DNA of 64,000 bases. Source: Chloroflexota bacterium. Its GTDB lineage: Bacteria; Chloroflexota; Anaerolineae; JAAEKA01. Below are positions 35,487 through 45,244 of the stretch, piece by piece. The position numbers and the translations under genes are program-made. Numbering within the stretch: the stretch's first letter is position 1; each line of letters opens with the position of its first letter. The stretch spans positions 221,081 through 285,080 of the forward strand of contig JAYELL010000001.1 in the NCBI GenBank assembly GCA_034717495.1, in the 5' to 3' direction. The notes beneath the pieces are model-generated. The model had not been told where the DNA came from. It saw nothing but the letters and a program-made list of their open reading frames with translations, and did not search any database.

Positions 35487-38447
35487 ATGGAATTAGGACA
35501 GGTTCGACAGATCGATATTCAGACGGAAATGCAGGGGGCCTATCTGGATTACGCCATGAGCGTCATCGTTGCGCGCGCTCTGCCCGATGTGCGGGATGGT
35601 CTCAAACCGGTGCACCGCCGCATACTTTATGCTATGCACGACATGGGCCTCGACCATGAAAAACCGCACAGGAAATCGGCCCGTATCGTAGGTGAAGTGT
35701 TAGGCAAATACCATCCCCATAGCGATGGGGCTGTCTATGATGCCATGGTTCGAATGGCGCAGGATTTCAGCTTGCGCTATACCCTTGTCGATGGGCAGGG
35801 CAATTTCGGTTCCATCGATGGCGATAATGCGGCGGCCATGCGTTATACCGAGGCGCGTCTCGAGTTGCTCGCCCACGAGATGCTTTCCGATATCGACAAA
35901 GATACCGTTGACTTCACCGTAAACTTTGACGGCATGTTGGAGGAGCCGACCGTGTTGCCGTCCGAACTGCCCAACCTGCTGGTAAACGGCGCCAGCGGCA
36001 TTGCTGTCGGCATGGCAACCAATATTCCTCCCCACAACCTGGACGAGGTCTGCAATGCCTTGATTTACGTCATCGAGCGCTACGACGAGATTGATGAGAT
36101 CACGGTTGCGGATCTGATGCAGTTCATCAAAGGGCCCGATTTTCCCACGGCGGGAATAGTCTACCGCTACAGCGGTGATGGAAGCGATGCTGAGGATGTA
36201 ATTGCCCGTGCCTATGCTTCAGGTCGCGGGCGCTTTCGGATGCAGGCAAAGATCCATATCGAGGAGATGAGTCGCAACCGAAACCGCATCGTGGTGACCG
36301 AGTTGCCCTATCAGGTAAACAAGACCCGCCTCATCGAGCGAATCGCCGAACTGGCCCGGGATGAAAAGATCGAGGGCATCACCGATCTGCGCGATGAGTC
36401 GGACCGGGCCGGCATGAGGATCGTCATAGAATTGACCCGCAACGCAGACCCGAAGAATGTGTTGGCCGATCTCTATAAGTACACCCCAATGCAGCAGACC
36501 TTCGGCATGATCATGCTGGCGCTGGTCAACGGCGAACCCCGTCTGTTGAGCCTGAAGAGGGTGCTGCAATTTCACATTGAACATCGCCGGGAGATCATTC
36601 GCCGCCGCAGTGAGTTCAAGTTGAAGCGAGCCAGGGCGCGGGCTCACATCGTCGAAGGTTTGCTCCGGGCCATCGACATTCTGGACGAGATCATCGAAAC
36701 CATCAGAAAATCCCGCAATACAGAAACGGCCCGCCGGAATCTGGTGCGACAGTTCAAGTTTACGCCGGTCCAGGCCCAGGCCATTCTTGATATGCCGCTC
36801 AAACGACTTGCAGGGTTGGAACGGAAGAGGTTGAGCGATGAGCTTGCCGACCTGCGGACGAACATTGCTTATCTGGAGGGCTTGCTGAAGGATCAAAAAA
36901 AGATCCTTGGTGTCATCCAGTCAGACCTTGTCGGTCTCAAGGAGCGCTACGCAGATCCAAGGCGCACACGCATCGTGGAACGTGGTGCCTCCCGCGAGAG
37001 TCTCACCGTTCGCGATATGCTGGCTGACGAGCCTGTGATGGTGGCAATGGCGTCAGACGGTCATTTGTTGCGGGAAAGCATGAGCGGGCGCCGCCGGGGC
37101 AAATTGCCTTCCAAGGTGGGCCGCCGCGCGCCCTCGGTGGTTTCTGCAGGTCGCACGCTCGACGAAGCGTTTCTCTTTTCAGCTGATGGTCGCATGGCGC
37201 ATTTCGCGGTCCATCGATTGCCCGTCAATAACCCTATCCACGTGGCAGATCTGGGGTTCTTCAATCGCAACGACCGGATCGTCGGGCTTGTATTGGCGGC
37301 CAAGGACAACAACGGCGACCCCGAAGGTGACGAACGTTTCATTGCCATGTCCACGCGCGATGGTCGCGTCAAACGGATAAAGATCGGTGATGCCCGGGCC
37401 ACGGTTCGCGTCTCGACCGCCATGAATGTCGAGCGAGGTGATGAGTTGGTTGGCGTGCAGTTGTCGGATGGCACCGGAGAGATCATGCTGACCACCAGGT
37501 TGGGCCAGGTGATCCGCTTCCGCGAATCCGACGTGCGCCCCATGGGTCTTTCGGCAGCAGGGGTTTGGGGCATGAAGTTAAGCAGCGGTGATGAGGTTGT
37601 CAGCCTGGCGGTAACACGACCTGATAGCGAACTGGTCATTGCGACCACAGCAGGCTACTTCAAGCGCACCCCTCTTGCTCAGTATTCGATCCAGGGCCGG
37701 CATGGCAGTGGCTTGACAGCCATTCGCCTGGGCCAGCGCAGTGGTGCCGTGGCGACAGCCCTCGTGGTTCAGCCCAGTGATGAGTTTTTCAGCGCCAGTC
37801 GGGGAGGGACTCTTCGGCGTATCGAATACGGGGAGATCTCCGCGGGTGGACGCAGTGCCATGGGAAAGATGCTGGTGCAACCGGCCAAAAACGATGCCGT
37901 AGTTGCCGTGCTTCATCTGCCTTCTGCTCGACCGGGACGAACCGGAGGCGGCCGTTCGGGAACGAAAACGCCGGAAACAGGGAAACCGGCCGCAGCGAAG
38001 AAAGTTGGAAAAACAAGGAAGCAGGCGGTCAGAGCTGCCGGTGCAGCGATGGCAGCGGGCGCAAGGACCAAAGCCTCGACAGCCACCAGGTCGCCAACCG
38101 CCGCGCGCAGGCAAAAGATAAAAGATGCTGCCAAAGGATCTGGAACAACCAAGAAGGTATCGCAGGGTAAACCGAGCGCGACCGGCAAACCGAAAGCGGG
38201 GTCATCCAGCGCCAGGACTTCCTCGACCAGTGGCAAAACGGCCACTGGAAAGGCGCCAGATTCTGGAAAAGAGAAGACACCGGCGGCCAAACGTGATCCT
38301 GCTGCCAGTTCAGGGTCGACTGCGAAGGGTGCGACAAAGAAGCCTGCCTCGAAACCTGTTCCAAAGGGGACGACAGGAACACGGAAAAAGAAAGCGCGGC
38401 AGCTTTCTCTCCTGGATAAGCTGCGCAGCGTTGGAAAGCAGTCATAA
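35487..38447 (+). CDS. gyrA: DNA gyrase subunit A with basic histone-H1-like tail
   Basis: 986 aa from ATG 35487 (GGAG 7 nt ahead); E. coli GyrA is 875. [25 protein letters not shown] is the winged-helix start, catalytic Tyr is Tyr120 in [11 protein letters not shown]. The quinolone region reads [10 protein letters not shown]: Ser79 and Gly81 stand where E. coli has Gly81 and Ser83, while the Asp87 counterpart is kept. Six beta-pinwheel blades follow (about 495-810). The GyrA box (QRRGGKG type) is degenerate, GRRRGKLP near the linker, so a ParC role cannot be fully excluded. Residues 812-986 are a low-complexity Lys/Ala/Thr/Ser/Gly tail like eukaryotic H1 or bacterial HupB tails, ending [14 protein letters not shown]. 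Confidence 0.93.
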   Translation: MELGQVRQIDIQTEMQGAYLDYAMSVIVARALPDVRDGLKPVHRRILYAMHDMGLDHEKPHRKSARIVGEVLGKYHPHSDGAVYDAMVRMAQDFSLRYTLVDGQGNFGSIDGDNAAAMRYTEARLELLAHEMLSDIDKDTVDFTVNFDGMLEEPTVLPSELPNLLVNGASGIAVGMATNIPPHNLDEVCNALIYVIERYDEIDEITVADLMQFIKGPDFPTAGIVYRYSGDGSDAEDVIARAYASGRGRFRMQAKIHIEEMSRNRNRIVVTELPYQVNKTRLIERIAELARDEKIEGITDLRDESDRAGMRIVIELTRNADPKNVLADLYKYTPMQQTFGMIMLALVNGEPRLLSLKRVLQFHIEHRREIIRRRSEFKLKRARARAHIVEGLLRAIDILDEIIETIRKSRNTETARRNLVRQFKFTPVQAQAILDMPLKRLAGLERKRLSDELADLRTNIAYLEGLLKDQKKILGVIQSDLVGLKERYADPRRTRIVERGASRESLTVRDMLADEPVMVAMASDGHLLRESMSGRRRGKLPSKVGRRAPSVVSAGRTLDEAFLFSADGRMAHFAVHRLPVNNPIHVADLGFFNRNDRIVGLVLAAKDNNGDPEGDERFIAMSTRDGRVKRIKIGDARATVRVSTAMNVERGDELVGVQLSDGTGEIMLTTRLGQVIRFRESDVRPMGLSAAGVWGMKLSSGDEVVSLAVTRPDSELVIATTAGYFKRTPLAQYSIQGRHGSGLTAIRLGQRSGAVATALVVQPSDEFFSASRGGTLRRIEYGEISAGGRSAMGKMLVQPAKNDAVVAVLHLPSARPGRTGGGRSGTKTPETGKPAAAKKVGKTRKQAVRAAGAAMAAGARTKASTATRSPTAARRQKIKDAAKGSGTTKKVSQGKPSATGKPKAGSSSARTSSTSGKTATGKAPDSGKEKTPAAKRDPAASSGSTAKGATKKPASKPVPKGTTGTRKKKARQLSLLDKLRSVGKQS

Positions 38448-38448
38448 A

Positions 38449-38480
38449 AAAAAGCCCGGTATGAAAGGTGCCGGGCTTTG
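38449..38480 (+). terminator. Terminator after gyrA (bidirectional)
   Basis: Stem AAAGCCCGG / CCGGGCTTT (38451-38459 and 38471-38479) with an 11-nt loop right after the gyrA stop. A-run before and short T-run after let it serve both gyrA and the leftward tRNA genes. Confidence 0.85.
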
Positions 38481-38487
38481 TTCAAGG

Positions 38488-38570
<83 letters not shown>

Positions 38571-38590
38571 AGATCAGGTTGATAGCAGAT

Positions 38591-38618
38591 GGCCTATAGC
38601 TGACATCCGCTATAGGCC
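38591..38618. other. Perfect 10-bp hairpin between two tRNA genes
   Basis: GGCCTATAGC, 8-nt loop TGACATCC, GCTATAGGCC. It lies between tRNA-Cys and tRNA-Leu and could form in the joint precursor RNA, for processing or partial termination. No T-run follows on either strand. Confidence 0.6.
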
Positions 38619-38628
38619 ACTTATCCAG

Positions 38629-38701
38629 AGGCGACGGCCGGACTCGAACCGGCGATCAGGGTTTTGCAGACCCTTGCCTTAACCAACTTGGCCACGTCGC
38701 C
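38629..38701 (-). tRNA. tRNA-Cys (GCA)
   Basis: 73 nt on the minus strand. Acceptor GGCGACG / CGTCGCC, discriminator T (U73, the hallmark of tRNA-Cys), anticodon loop CTGCAAA in an AGGGT/ACCCT stem giving GCA, and T-loop GGTTCGAGTC. Confidence 0.95.
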
Positions 38702-38843
38702 TGACGTAGTTTCATTTTACCTGGGATGGCGGCTCTTGTCAACTGTCGCATGTTTTCGGTTGGGTATCGAAAATTGTCGCATAGTTCCGCTCGGCCGATC
38801 TCGGCTGGCATCGGGAAAACCTCCTGTGGAGGGAACTGTTACA

Positions 38844-39170
38844 GTGAACGATGATAAGATCTTGACCTGTCGCGAGTGCGGCACAAGGTTCATCTGGACC
38901 GCCTTTCAGCAGCGTTCAGCGACAGGGAAACCGGACTATTGTCCCGGATGTATCCAGTTGCTGCCCGGTTCCGGGCGACAACGGGGCACCATCAAGTTCT
39001 TCAACGCACGCCGAGGCTGGGGCTTTATCATAGGCACCGGCGGCGGGCAAGTCTTTTTCCATCGGAGTGGGTTGCAGGAAGGGAACAAACCAGGGGAAGG
39101 CGACCTGGTGGAATTCGCTGTCGAAGCAACCTCGCGAGGGCCCCAGGCAACCGGGATCATATCCCTCTAA
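38844..39170 (+). CDS. Zinc-ribbon plus cold-shock-domain protein
   Basis: 108 aa from GTG 38844, with GGAGGG about 9 nt ahead. Residues 8-37 are a CxxC ... CxxC zinc ribbon (LTCRECGTRFIWT, YCPGCIQ). Residues 45-108 are a cold-shock OB-fold: RGTIKFFNARRGWGFI (RNP1-like) and GGQVFFHRSGL (RNP2-like), then GDLVEF. Such proteins bind single-stranded RNA or DNA as chaperones. The added zinc ribbon is of the kind seen in some Chloroflexota CspA-like proteins. Its 3' end overlaps the convergent glycosyltransferase gene by 14 bp. Confidence 0.87.
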   Translation: MNDDKILTCRECGTRFIWTAFQQRSATGKPDYCPGCIQLLPGSGRQRGTIKFFNARRGWGFIIGTGGGQVFFHRSGLQEGNKPGEGDLVEFAVEATSRGPQATGIISL

Positions 39171-40317
39171 GCGGTTCTTCAGTCGCCAACCCGGACAGCA
39201 TGTCGTCATACTGTGGAGCCATGTGTCGCCAGTCGAATGACTCGACAACGGGCCGCAGACTTTGCTGCCGCACCATGTCGATTTTGCTGATCGCCCGGTG
39301 TAGCAAGGCCACCAGGTCTTCAGGTGACTCGTAGAGACATCGACTGTGATATTCGGAGGGGATCAGGTTGGGGTAGACCAGTCGATTAGGCAGTATCGGC
39401 CAGGTGTCGCAATACATGGCTTCGGCGATGCTCACGCCGAAAAACTCGTGGCGTGCGCAGGAGACGACCAGATCGGCCTTCCACAGCCATTCCCCGTACG
39501 CCAATCGATCTTTCGCATAGCCAAACTGAACAATGCGGTGGGGCAGACGTTCCCTGGCGCTCTCGAACTCGGTCGGAGTCAATCGAAAGCTTTCACCCAA
39601 TAAAGCGACCCTGTAATCCGCTCCTGTCAACTCCAGGGCGTCGAGCGCATCGAAGAAGCTGTTGGGACCTTTATCGTGTTCCCAGCGGTGATTCCAGAGA
39701 AGCAGGGCAGGCCCGGCGTAAGGGATTGCCGGCCGGGCTTCGTCGAGGGAACCTAGTGCCAGGCCGACCGGCAGGACCTGGCTGCGCTTCTCTATCAGTC
39801 TGACGGTATCGGTTTCATTGAAATCGGGGAACTGTTTAAGGAATCGGGGCAGTCCGTCCAGGAAACTATCCCGGTTGAACCTGGAGTTCCACAGGATGCG
39901 ATCGGCTGCCAGCGCGCTGGTGTAGTTGATGAACGGGTAATGCATATCGGTGCCGGCTGACTGCGTTCGACGCCGGCGGGAGTCGTCCCAGCTTTGGTCG
40001 ACAGGATTGGCTGGATAGGCCAACTGGTTCTCGTGAAAGTAAAGGGCCACGGGGACGCCGCCGGTGACGTCCCGTGAGAGCGCCAGGAACGTGGCCAGGT
40101 CCAGCATGTCGGATGCCAGAATCACGTTGGGCCTCAGCCGGCTTTCCTTCAGCCGTCGGGCCAGCGTAACTGCAGCGCCGTGCATTCGCCACTTCCAGAA
40201 ACGGCCTGGCAGGGTCAAGAGAGTGACATCATGCCGGCTGTGCCGCGCCAAACCCTCGGCCCAGGTAGCGTGGGAGCCGGTGAAGTAGGGTTCCAACAAC
40301 AGGACCTTTTGAGGCAT
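39157..40317 (-). CDS. Glycosyltransferase, tRNA-queuosine mannosyltransferase-like (DUF3524)
   Basis: 386 aa. The N-terminal half has the DUF3524/QTMAN pattern: LLLEPYFTGSHATWAEGLA, LTLPGRFWKWRMHGAA, ALYFHENQLAYP and NYTSALAADRILWNSRFN. The C-terminal half is a GT4-like domain: LLWNHRWEHDKGP, LVVSCARHEFFGVSIAEAMYC. Human GTDC1, of the same family, mannosylates queuosine in tRNA-Asp; bacterial members are thought to do the same or a related job. The tRNA-Asp gene is in this window, but distance makes that no evidence. Cytoplasmic, no signal peptide. Confidence 0.88.
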   Translation of the reverse strand: MPQKVLLLEPYFTGSHATWAEGLARHSRHDVTLLTLPGRFWKWRMHGAAVTLARRLKESRLRPNVILASDMLDLATFLALSRDVTGGVPVALYFHENQLAYPANPVDQSWDDSRRRRTQSAGTDMHYPFINYTSALAADRILWNSRFNRDSFLDGLPRFLKQFPDFNETDTVRLIEKRSQVLPVGLALGSLDEARPAIPYAGPALLLWNHRWEHDKGPNSFFDALDALELTGADYRVALLGESFRLTPTEFESARERLPHRIVQFGYAKDRLAYGEWLWKADLVVSCARHEFFGVSIAEAMYCDTWPILPNRLVYPNLIPSEYHSRCLYESPEDLVALLHRAISKIDMVRQQSLRPVVESFDWRHMAPQYDDMLSGLATEEPLRGI

Positions 40318-40389
40318 AATCTATCAGGATACCATTTTCAGTTTCGAATTCCCGCAGACGAGCGCTGGTTTTGGTAGATTGGAGAATTG

Positions 40390-40434
40390 AAGAGATCAGC
40401 GGAAATCTGCGGCGATCTGCGTGATCTGCGGCTT
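40390..40434. repeat. GATCAGCG/ATCTGCG short repeat block
   Basis: Reads AGATCAGCG-GAAATCTGCG followed by two more GATCTGCG units. Shares its core with 18785-18820. It lies in the 172-bp gap before the subtilisin-like gene; nothing else is seen in that gap. Confidence 0.55.
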
Positions 40435-40489
40435 ATTTCTCTCCGATTTCAATCTCAGCAGCTCTTTGTAGATCATATGGGTTTTGTGA

Positions 40490-42172
40490 TCAGGGAAGCG
40501 AACCGTCGTGATTGGTCACCCCGGATCCGAGAACTGGATCTGGACTACCGTAGTGGCTGCCCGATTCTGCCAGTTCTTGCCCAACATCGGCTGGGTTGAC
40601 GCCCTCCTGCAGCAGTCGAGCCGCCTGGCCAGACACGATAGGAGCCGAGAAGGAACTGCCAACCCAAAATCGCAAGCCACCTCCATTCTCGCTTACCGTG
40701 CTTATCACACCGAAAGGACATTGGGTATCGGCAGGATCACAATCAGCCGATCGCGGCAGGCAGGACTCGCTGGGCGTCAATTGACCATCCCCTCCGGGCG
40801 CAGCGACATCACCCCTGTTGGAGTAACAGGATGGCTTGGTGTAGATATTGCTGGCCGAAACACCCACCACATAGGGGAAATCAGCCGGCAAATCGGGGCT
40901 GGCAGCTTCGCCATCTCCCTCGATCTCAGCTGAACTGTTTCCGGCGGCTGCAACCACCACGATGTCATTGTTGTAGACCCGCGAGACAGCCTCTTCCAAG
41001 GAAACCACCTCGGCAGGTACCCGGTATTTTTCGACATTCCGGGGCTGGTGAACGCCCAGGCTCAGGTTGGCGACCGCTCTACCCTGTCCCTTGTTCTCAA
41101 CCACCGAGTCGACAAAGCCGTTGAGTGCAACGATCAACGAAAAAAGATCGCCACACCCATACTTGTTCAGGACCGGATAAAGATGGATGTCTGTGACGGG
41201 AGCTACGGCGTTGACCAATCCTGCAACCATTGTGCCGTGCTCTGATGCATCTCCACCGGGGCTGCCGGGAGCGGGCTCGAGTCGATTTAGAATCGGAACG
41301 TCGTGCACCGTAAGTGCGAACGAAGCGGAATCTGCCTTCACTCTCGTTTGACCAGCCGACGAAAAGGGCGAGGTGTCGAAGACGCCAACGCGAATAGCAG
41401 CGAGCTCAGGCTGGCGCCACTCCTGGCTGTAGACTCTGCCGGCCCTGGCGGTTTTGAAGGCCCACTGGTTCCAGAAGGTGGTCTCGTCGCTCACCGATCC
41501 CGGGCCTCCCTGGCCACTGCCTTCCATCTCGAAGGGGCTGCCTTCCATTTCGAAAGGACTGCCTTCCATTTCGAATGGGTTACCGCAGGGACTGGCCCCT
41601 TGAGGCCCCACCAGGTAGTTTGGATCCGCAAACACCACACTTTGTCCCAGCTCGTTGATCCTTTTTACGACAACTTCCGGTTGCTCGCTCTCACTGTCGC
41701 CGTCGATGAAGTACAGCCGGGTTTCTACCTTGTCCTGGATATTGCTCCATGGGGGCGGTTCCGCCCACCCGCTGCGTTCACCTGGACGCATGGTGTCTCT
41801 GCGCACATACGATTTTGGGCTCGGGTAATACAGATAGCATACGGCCATCGGCTGAAGACTCACATCAAGCTCGGCGATCAGCCTGTCTATCTCGGCTCGC
41901 GGCCCGCTGACGATGACCTGCTGGTTTACATAGTGGCCTCGACTTGTGGTCTGCCCGCCGCTTTGCCCAGCTTTTAACGTGATGCAACGTTCGCCGTCGG
42001 GATCGAATGGTGGCAGCTCTCCTGGAGGGATCGTTGGCCTTTCTGGTTTTTCAGTTGGGGACGGGGGCGTCGGTTGATCAGGTTGTGGATATTGACATCC
42101 AGCGACGACGATGCTCAATACAAGCAGGCCCAGGCAAAGAGCTAACACGAATCTTCCAGGTTTGGCCATCAT
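40490..42172 (-). CDS. Subtilisin-like (S8) serine protease lipoprotein
   Basis: 560 aa from ATG 42172 (GGAGG 8 nt ahead). N-terminal lipobox LSIVVAGC, so it is probably lipid-anchored outside the membrane, then a Pro-rich linker. Residues about 75-190 look like an I9-type pro-domain (RAEIDRLIAEL ... VVFADPNYLVG). An odd spacer has three copies of SPFEMEG/NPFEMEG. The catalytic triad is Asp in VGVFDTSPF, His in SEHGTMVAGLV, Ser in WVGSSFSAPIVSG (GSS instead of the usual GTS); oxyanion Asn is in AAAGNSSAE. It sits last in a leftward block after sigma factor, anti-sigma-like and TPR-CHAT genes, 168 bp from the CHAT gene. Confidence 0.92.
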   Translation of the reverse strand: MMAKPGRFVLALCLGLLVLSIVVAGCQYPQPDQPTPPSPTEKPERPTIPPGELPPFDPDGERCITLKAGQSGGQTTSRGHYVNQQVIVSGPRAEIDRLIAELDVSLQPMAVCYLYYPSPKSYVRRDTMRPGERSGWAEPPPWSNIQDKVETRLYFIDGDSESEQPEVVVKRINELGQSVVFADPNYLVGPQGASPCGNPFEMEGSPFEMEGSPFEMEGSGQGGPGSVSDETTFWNQWAFKTARAGRVYSQEWRQPELAAIRVGVFDTSPFSSAGQTRVKADSASFALTVHDVPILNRLEPAPGSPGGDASEHGTMVAGLVNAVAPVTDIHLYPVLNKYGCGDLFSLIVALNGFVDSVVENKGQGRAVANLSLGVHQPRNVEKYRVPAEVVSLEEAVSRVYNNDIVVVAAAGNSSAEIEGDGEAASPDLPADFPYVVGVSASNIYTKPSCYSNRGDVAAPGGDGQLTPSESCLPRSADCDPADTQCPFGVISTVSENGGGLRFWVGSSFSAPIVSGQAARLLQEGVNPADVGQELAESGSHYGSPDPVLGSGVTNHDGSLP

Positions 42173-42340
42173 GATTCTTTCCTCCATAAGCTCGGTTCGA
42201 TCAAGGAAACTGTGTGAAAAGTCTTGTCCATGGCTTGTTGGGTCTTCAAAGTGTGCTTTGCTGCATCAGGCGGGTTTCCAGGCCTGAATTGCAGCTTTCG
42301 AGCGGCCTGGGGAGACCGTTGACCCTTTTTCAAACAGCTA

Positions 42341-45220
42341 CTAAAGGGCTCCCGGGTCGCCCACCAGAAAAAATGGTGCCCAGAAATAAGGATGGGCAAC
42401 GATGCCGTCTTCTACCGAGGCAAGTTGCTGGTTGAAAAACTCGCGCTGGGCCTGGCGCAGCGCAGCGCCCTTGGCGAAGCCGTCAGCGAGTTTGCCGTAG
42501 AAGTTCTCCATGAACCGCGCTGTGGCACTATCCTCCACGGTCCACAAGGTGAGAAGTAGCGAGGCCGCGCCTGCGTACAAAAAGGCGCGCATCAATCCGA
42601 GAAGTTCGTCTCCCCCGGCGATTGCGCTGCGTCCGGTCTGGCAGGCGCTGAGCGTCACCAGCGACGCTTGCACCCGCTGGTTGAAAATATCAAGCGTTGT
42701 CAACCAGCTATCTTCAAGAGCGATTCCGGAAAAGAGGGGGTTGTCCGGCCTGAAATCGCCATGGGCTGCGATATGCACAATCTGGCATTCCCTCATGGCG
42801 TCCTTCAATTTACTTACCAGGGCCTGGTCTTCCAGCAATAGCTGGCCGTCGAATTGTGCCGCCACCGATCGGGCTTCAGCCAGGGTATGGGGCAGTCTGC
42901 CGTGCAACGAATGGGCGCAGGCCACCGTCGGCCCCGGCACTTTCTGGCTCCGAGAACTGTAGCGGAGGAGACTGGCCCCTGGGAGATAGCTGATCTCGTG
43001 ATTTTCGACCAGATAGGTTGTTCCGTCGAACAGGGCGTGAAAGGGCAGGTAGTGCAAAGGACCGTGGGGCACGATCACGTGGCGCGGGAAATCCTCGACA
43101 AGTGCCTGAATCGGGGCATACAACTGGTCGTGGGCGCGCTTCAGCAGGCCCTGGGCGTTCCTGGTGAGTTCACCGATTCGCGTCGAACCGCCGGCCAGCA
43201 CCGCGCCAAAGTTGAGCTGGAGCAGACGAAGCAGTTGCTGAATCTGGGCCGGTTTTACCCCAAGCCGGCGTGCCTCAACCGCATCCTGTGTCACCAGGAA
43301 GACCACCAACTCATTCTTCACAGAGAAGTATTCGACCAGAATCGTTTCAGCAGGCAGGAAGGGCTGGATGGGCTCGGCGCGTATCTGCCACAACGCCGCG
43401 TCGCGTGCGTAGTCAGCGTTGCGGATCAGCAGTTTGTGCCACAGGGAGGTAATTTGTTTTTCAAGTTCGAGAACATCCTGCTGCGAATCCTGCCATGTGT
43501 CCTCGCCACTGGATCCACCTCGAACGCCGATTTCGTTCTGCACCTGCCATTGCCGGACTATCAGGTCGCGCTTTTCTCGCAGCCGCTGCAATTCGGTGAT
43601 CAAGGCCGCATCGCCCGGATTTCTGGCCTCGATGCTGAGATCCAGCCGGAAGGCCAGCATATCGATCAATGCCCGGGACTTGGCGCGTTCCGCATATTCC
43701 AGGCTCAATTCGGGCTGCTGGTTCTCCAGGCCCAGATCAACCAGCTCTTCGTAGACCGCCTGCTTGTCTCCCTGGAAATCGGCCCGAAACTCGATCATGA
43801 TCCGACCTCGCAGCTGTTCCAACGCCGCAATCGCCTTCTTGTATTCGTCGATCGCGTCTTCCAGACGACCCTGTTTGGCTGCGGCCAGGCCCCTCAAGTG
43901 GTGGCCCTGGTATTGCAGAGCCGGAATATTGTTTTCCTCTCCGATCCTCAGAGATCGGTCAGCCAGGTCAAGGCCTTCCGCTATGCTGTCCTGTGCCAGC
44001 GCAGACCGGGCCGCGACCAACAGTCCATGCGCCTGCCGGACAGGATGGCCGGATGCCGCCAATACTGCCGCTGCATCAAGTGCCAGGGTTTGGCTGGTTT
44101 CATACTGCTTCATCTGTCGCAAGATGCTGGCGGTCTCGATATCAGTCAGTGCCGCCCAAACCTTGTTGTCGGAAGCTGCGAAGATATGCCGGGCCTCCTC
44201 CAGGGAGTCGAGGGCGTCGCCGAATCGCCCCAGGCCTGCATAGGCCAGTGCTTCATTGACAATGGCCTGTCCGACCTCCTTTGGCGCTCCCAGCCGGACG
44301 AACAGATCGCGCACCCGGAGGCAGCGATCCCGGACATCGGCATAGCGCCGGAGCTGAATAAGGCAGTTGCTGGCGAACAACTCAACCAGCATGGCATCGC
44401 GTTCCCGCCCGTCGGCCAGAAAGACTCCCGATACGTGGTCCAGATGCTCAAGGGCTTCGTTATAGCGCCCCAGAACGAAAAAGGTCATGGCCAGATTCTG
44501 TCGGGCACGGGCAGCGGCCACCGGCTGATGAAGCTCGTCGAGGCGCTGCCAGGCGAGGGTGCTCGCGTCGATGGCAGCATCGAATTGGCCCAGGTTTCGC
44601 AGGACATGGGAGCGGTTGAGCTGTGTCCAGAGCCAGCCGGTTTCCCCCTGTTCTCCCATCTCCTGATAGAGCGAGGCTGCTTGATCGAACTTTGCCAGGG
44701 CTTCCCGATCGGCTCCCTTGCGGGCGAAATTCACCGCCATGTTCATGGTCAATGAAGTCAAAGGAGTTAGCTGATTGTGGGCAACGAGGACAGTTTCCGC
44801 TTGATCAGCTTCCCTGGCGGCCTCCTCATAGCGACCAATACACCCCAGTGCAGCTACCTTGCCGATCGCTGAACGCGCTTCCTCCACTGGCATGTTGGCT
44901 TGCCGGTAAATGTCAGCAGCCTGATCATATAGCCCGATGGCCCGATGATAATCCCCCAATCCAAGAGCGTAAACATTTGCCTCGGCAAGCAGCCCCAGGG
45001 CCTGATCTGCCGGCTCCTCGTTTAATTCAGCCCAGGTATTGATCAACTCAACAGTGTCCAGTGATCGCTGAACGTTGGACCTCAACAGTCTGTCGGCCTC
45101 CGCCTTCAGGGCGCGGGAAATCTCGCCATCATCCTTGCCAGCATGGTCCTCGAGAAGGAGGCGCTGACTGGCAGAATCTGGCGCGGCAAGAAGCTGCTCG
45201 ACAAATTCCTCCGTAGCCAT
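42341..45220 (-). CDS. TPR-CHAT protein (caspase-like peptidase)
   Basis: 959 aa. Residues about 80-500 are helical TPR repeats (e.g. ALGLGDYHRAIGLYDQAADIY, LGRYNEALEHLDHV, GLGRFGDALDSLEEARHIF, KQGRLEDAIDEYKKAIAAL). A coiled-coil link (about 530-600) leads to a CHAT domain (about 690-955): FHALFDGTTYLVENHEISYLP, the His of HIAAHGDF near 821 and Cys of LSACQTG near 861, then FLYAGAASLLLTLW. CHAT domains are separase/caspase-like Cys proteases, cutting protein substrates when the TPR part senses a partner. No signal peptide, so cytoplasmic. It follows the anti-sigma-like gene by 24 bp. GTG 45223 is an alternative start. Confidence 0.93.
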   Translation of the reverse strand: MATEEFVEQLLAAPDSASQRLLLEDHAGKDDGEISRALKAEADRLLRSNVQRSLDTVELINTWAELNEEPADQALGLLAEANVYALGLGDYHRAIGLYDQAADIYRQANMPVEEARSAIGKVAALGCIGRYEEAAREADQAETVLVAHNQLTPLTSLTMNMAVNFARKGADREALAKFDQAASLYQEMGEQGETGWLWTQLNRSHVLRNLGQFDAAIDASTLAWQRLDELHQPVAAARARQNLAMTFFVLGRYNEALEHLDHVSGVFLADGRERDAMLVELFASNCLIQLRRYADVRDRCLRVRDLFVRLGAPKEVGQAIVNEALAYAGLGRFGDALDSLEEARHIFAASDNKVWAALTDIETASILRQMKQYETSQTLALDAAAVLAASGHPVRQAHGLLVAARSALAQDSIAEGLDLADRSLRIGEENNIPALQYQGHHLRGLAAAKQGRLEDAIDEYKKAIAALEQLRGRIMIEFRADFQGDKQAVYEELVDLGLENQQPELSLEYAERAKSRALIDMLAFRLDLSIEARNPGDAALITELQRLREKRDLIVRQWQVQNEIGVRGGSSGEDTWQDSQQDVLELEKQITSLWHKLLIRNADYARDAALWQIRAEPIQPFLPAETILVEYFSVKNELVVFLVTQDAVEARRLGVKPAQIQQLLRLLQLNFGAVLAGGSTRIGELTRNAQGLLKRAHDQLYAPIQALVEDFPRHVIVPHGPLHYLPFHALFDGTTYLVENHEISYLPGASLLRYSSRSQKVPGPTVACAHSLHGRLPHTLAEARSVAAQFDGQLLLEDQALVSKLKDAMRECQIVHIAAHGDFRPDNPLFSGIALEDSWLTTLDIFNQRVQASLVTLSACQTGRSAIAGGDELLGLMRAFLYAGAASLLLTLWTVEDSATARFMENFYGKLADGFAKGAALRQAQREFFNQQLASVEDGIVAHPYFWAPFFLVGDPGAL

Positions 45221-45244
45221 CACTCGTTGTTTTTTCGCAGCCGG

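Noticed and set aside
36219-36896. 225-codon minus-strand frame inside gyrA
   Set aside because: Antisense to the well-conserved gyrA coding sequence; no family traits.
42854-44755. 633-codon plus-strand frame
   Set aside because: Antisense to the TPR-CHAT gene, whose domains and motifs are clear; the plus-frame product has no recognisable feature.
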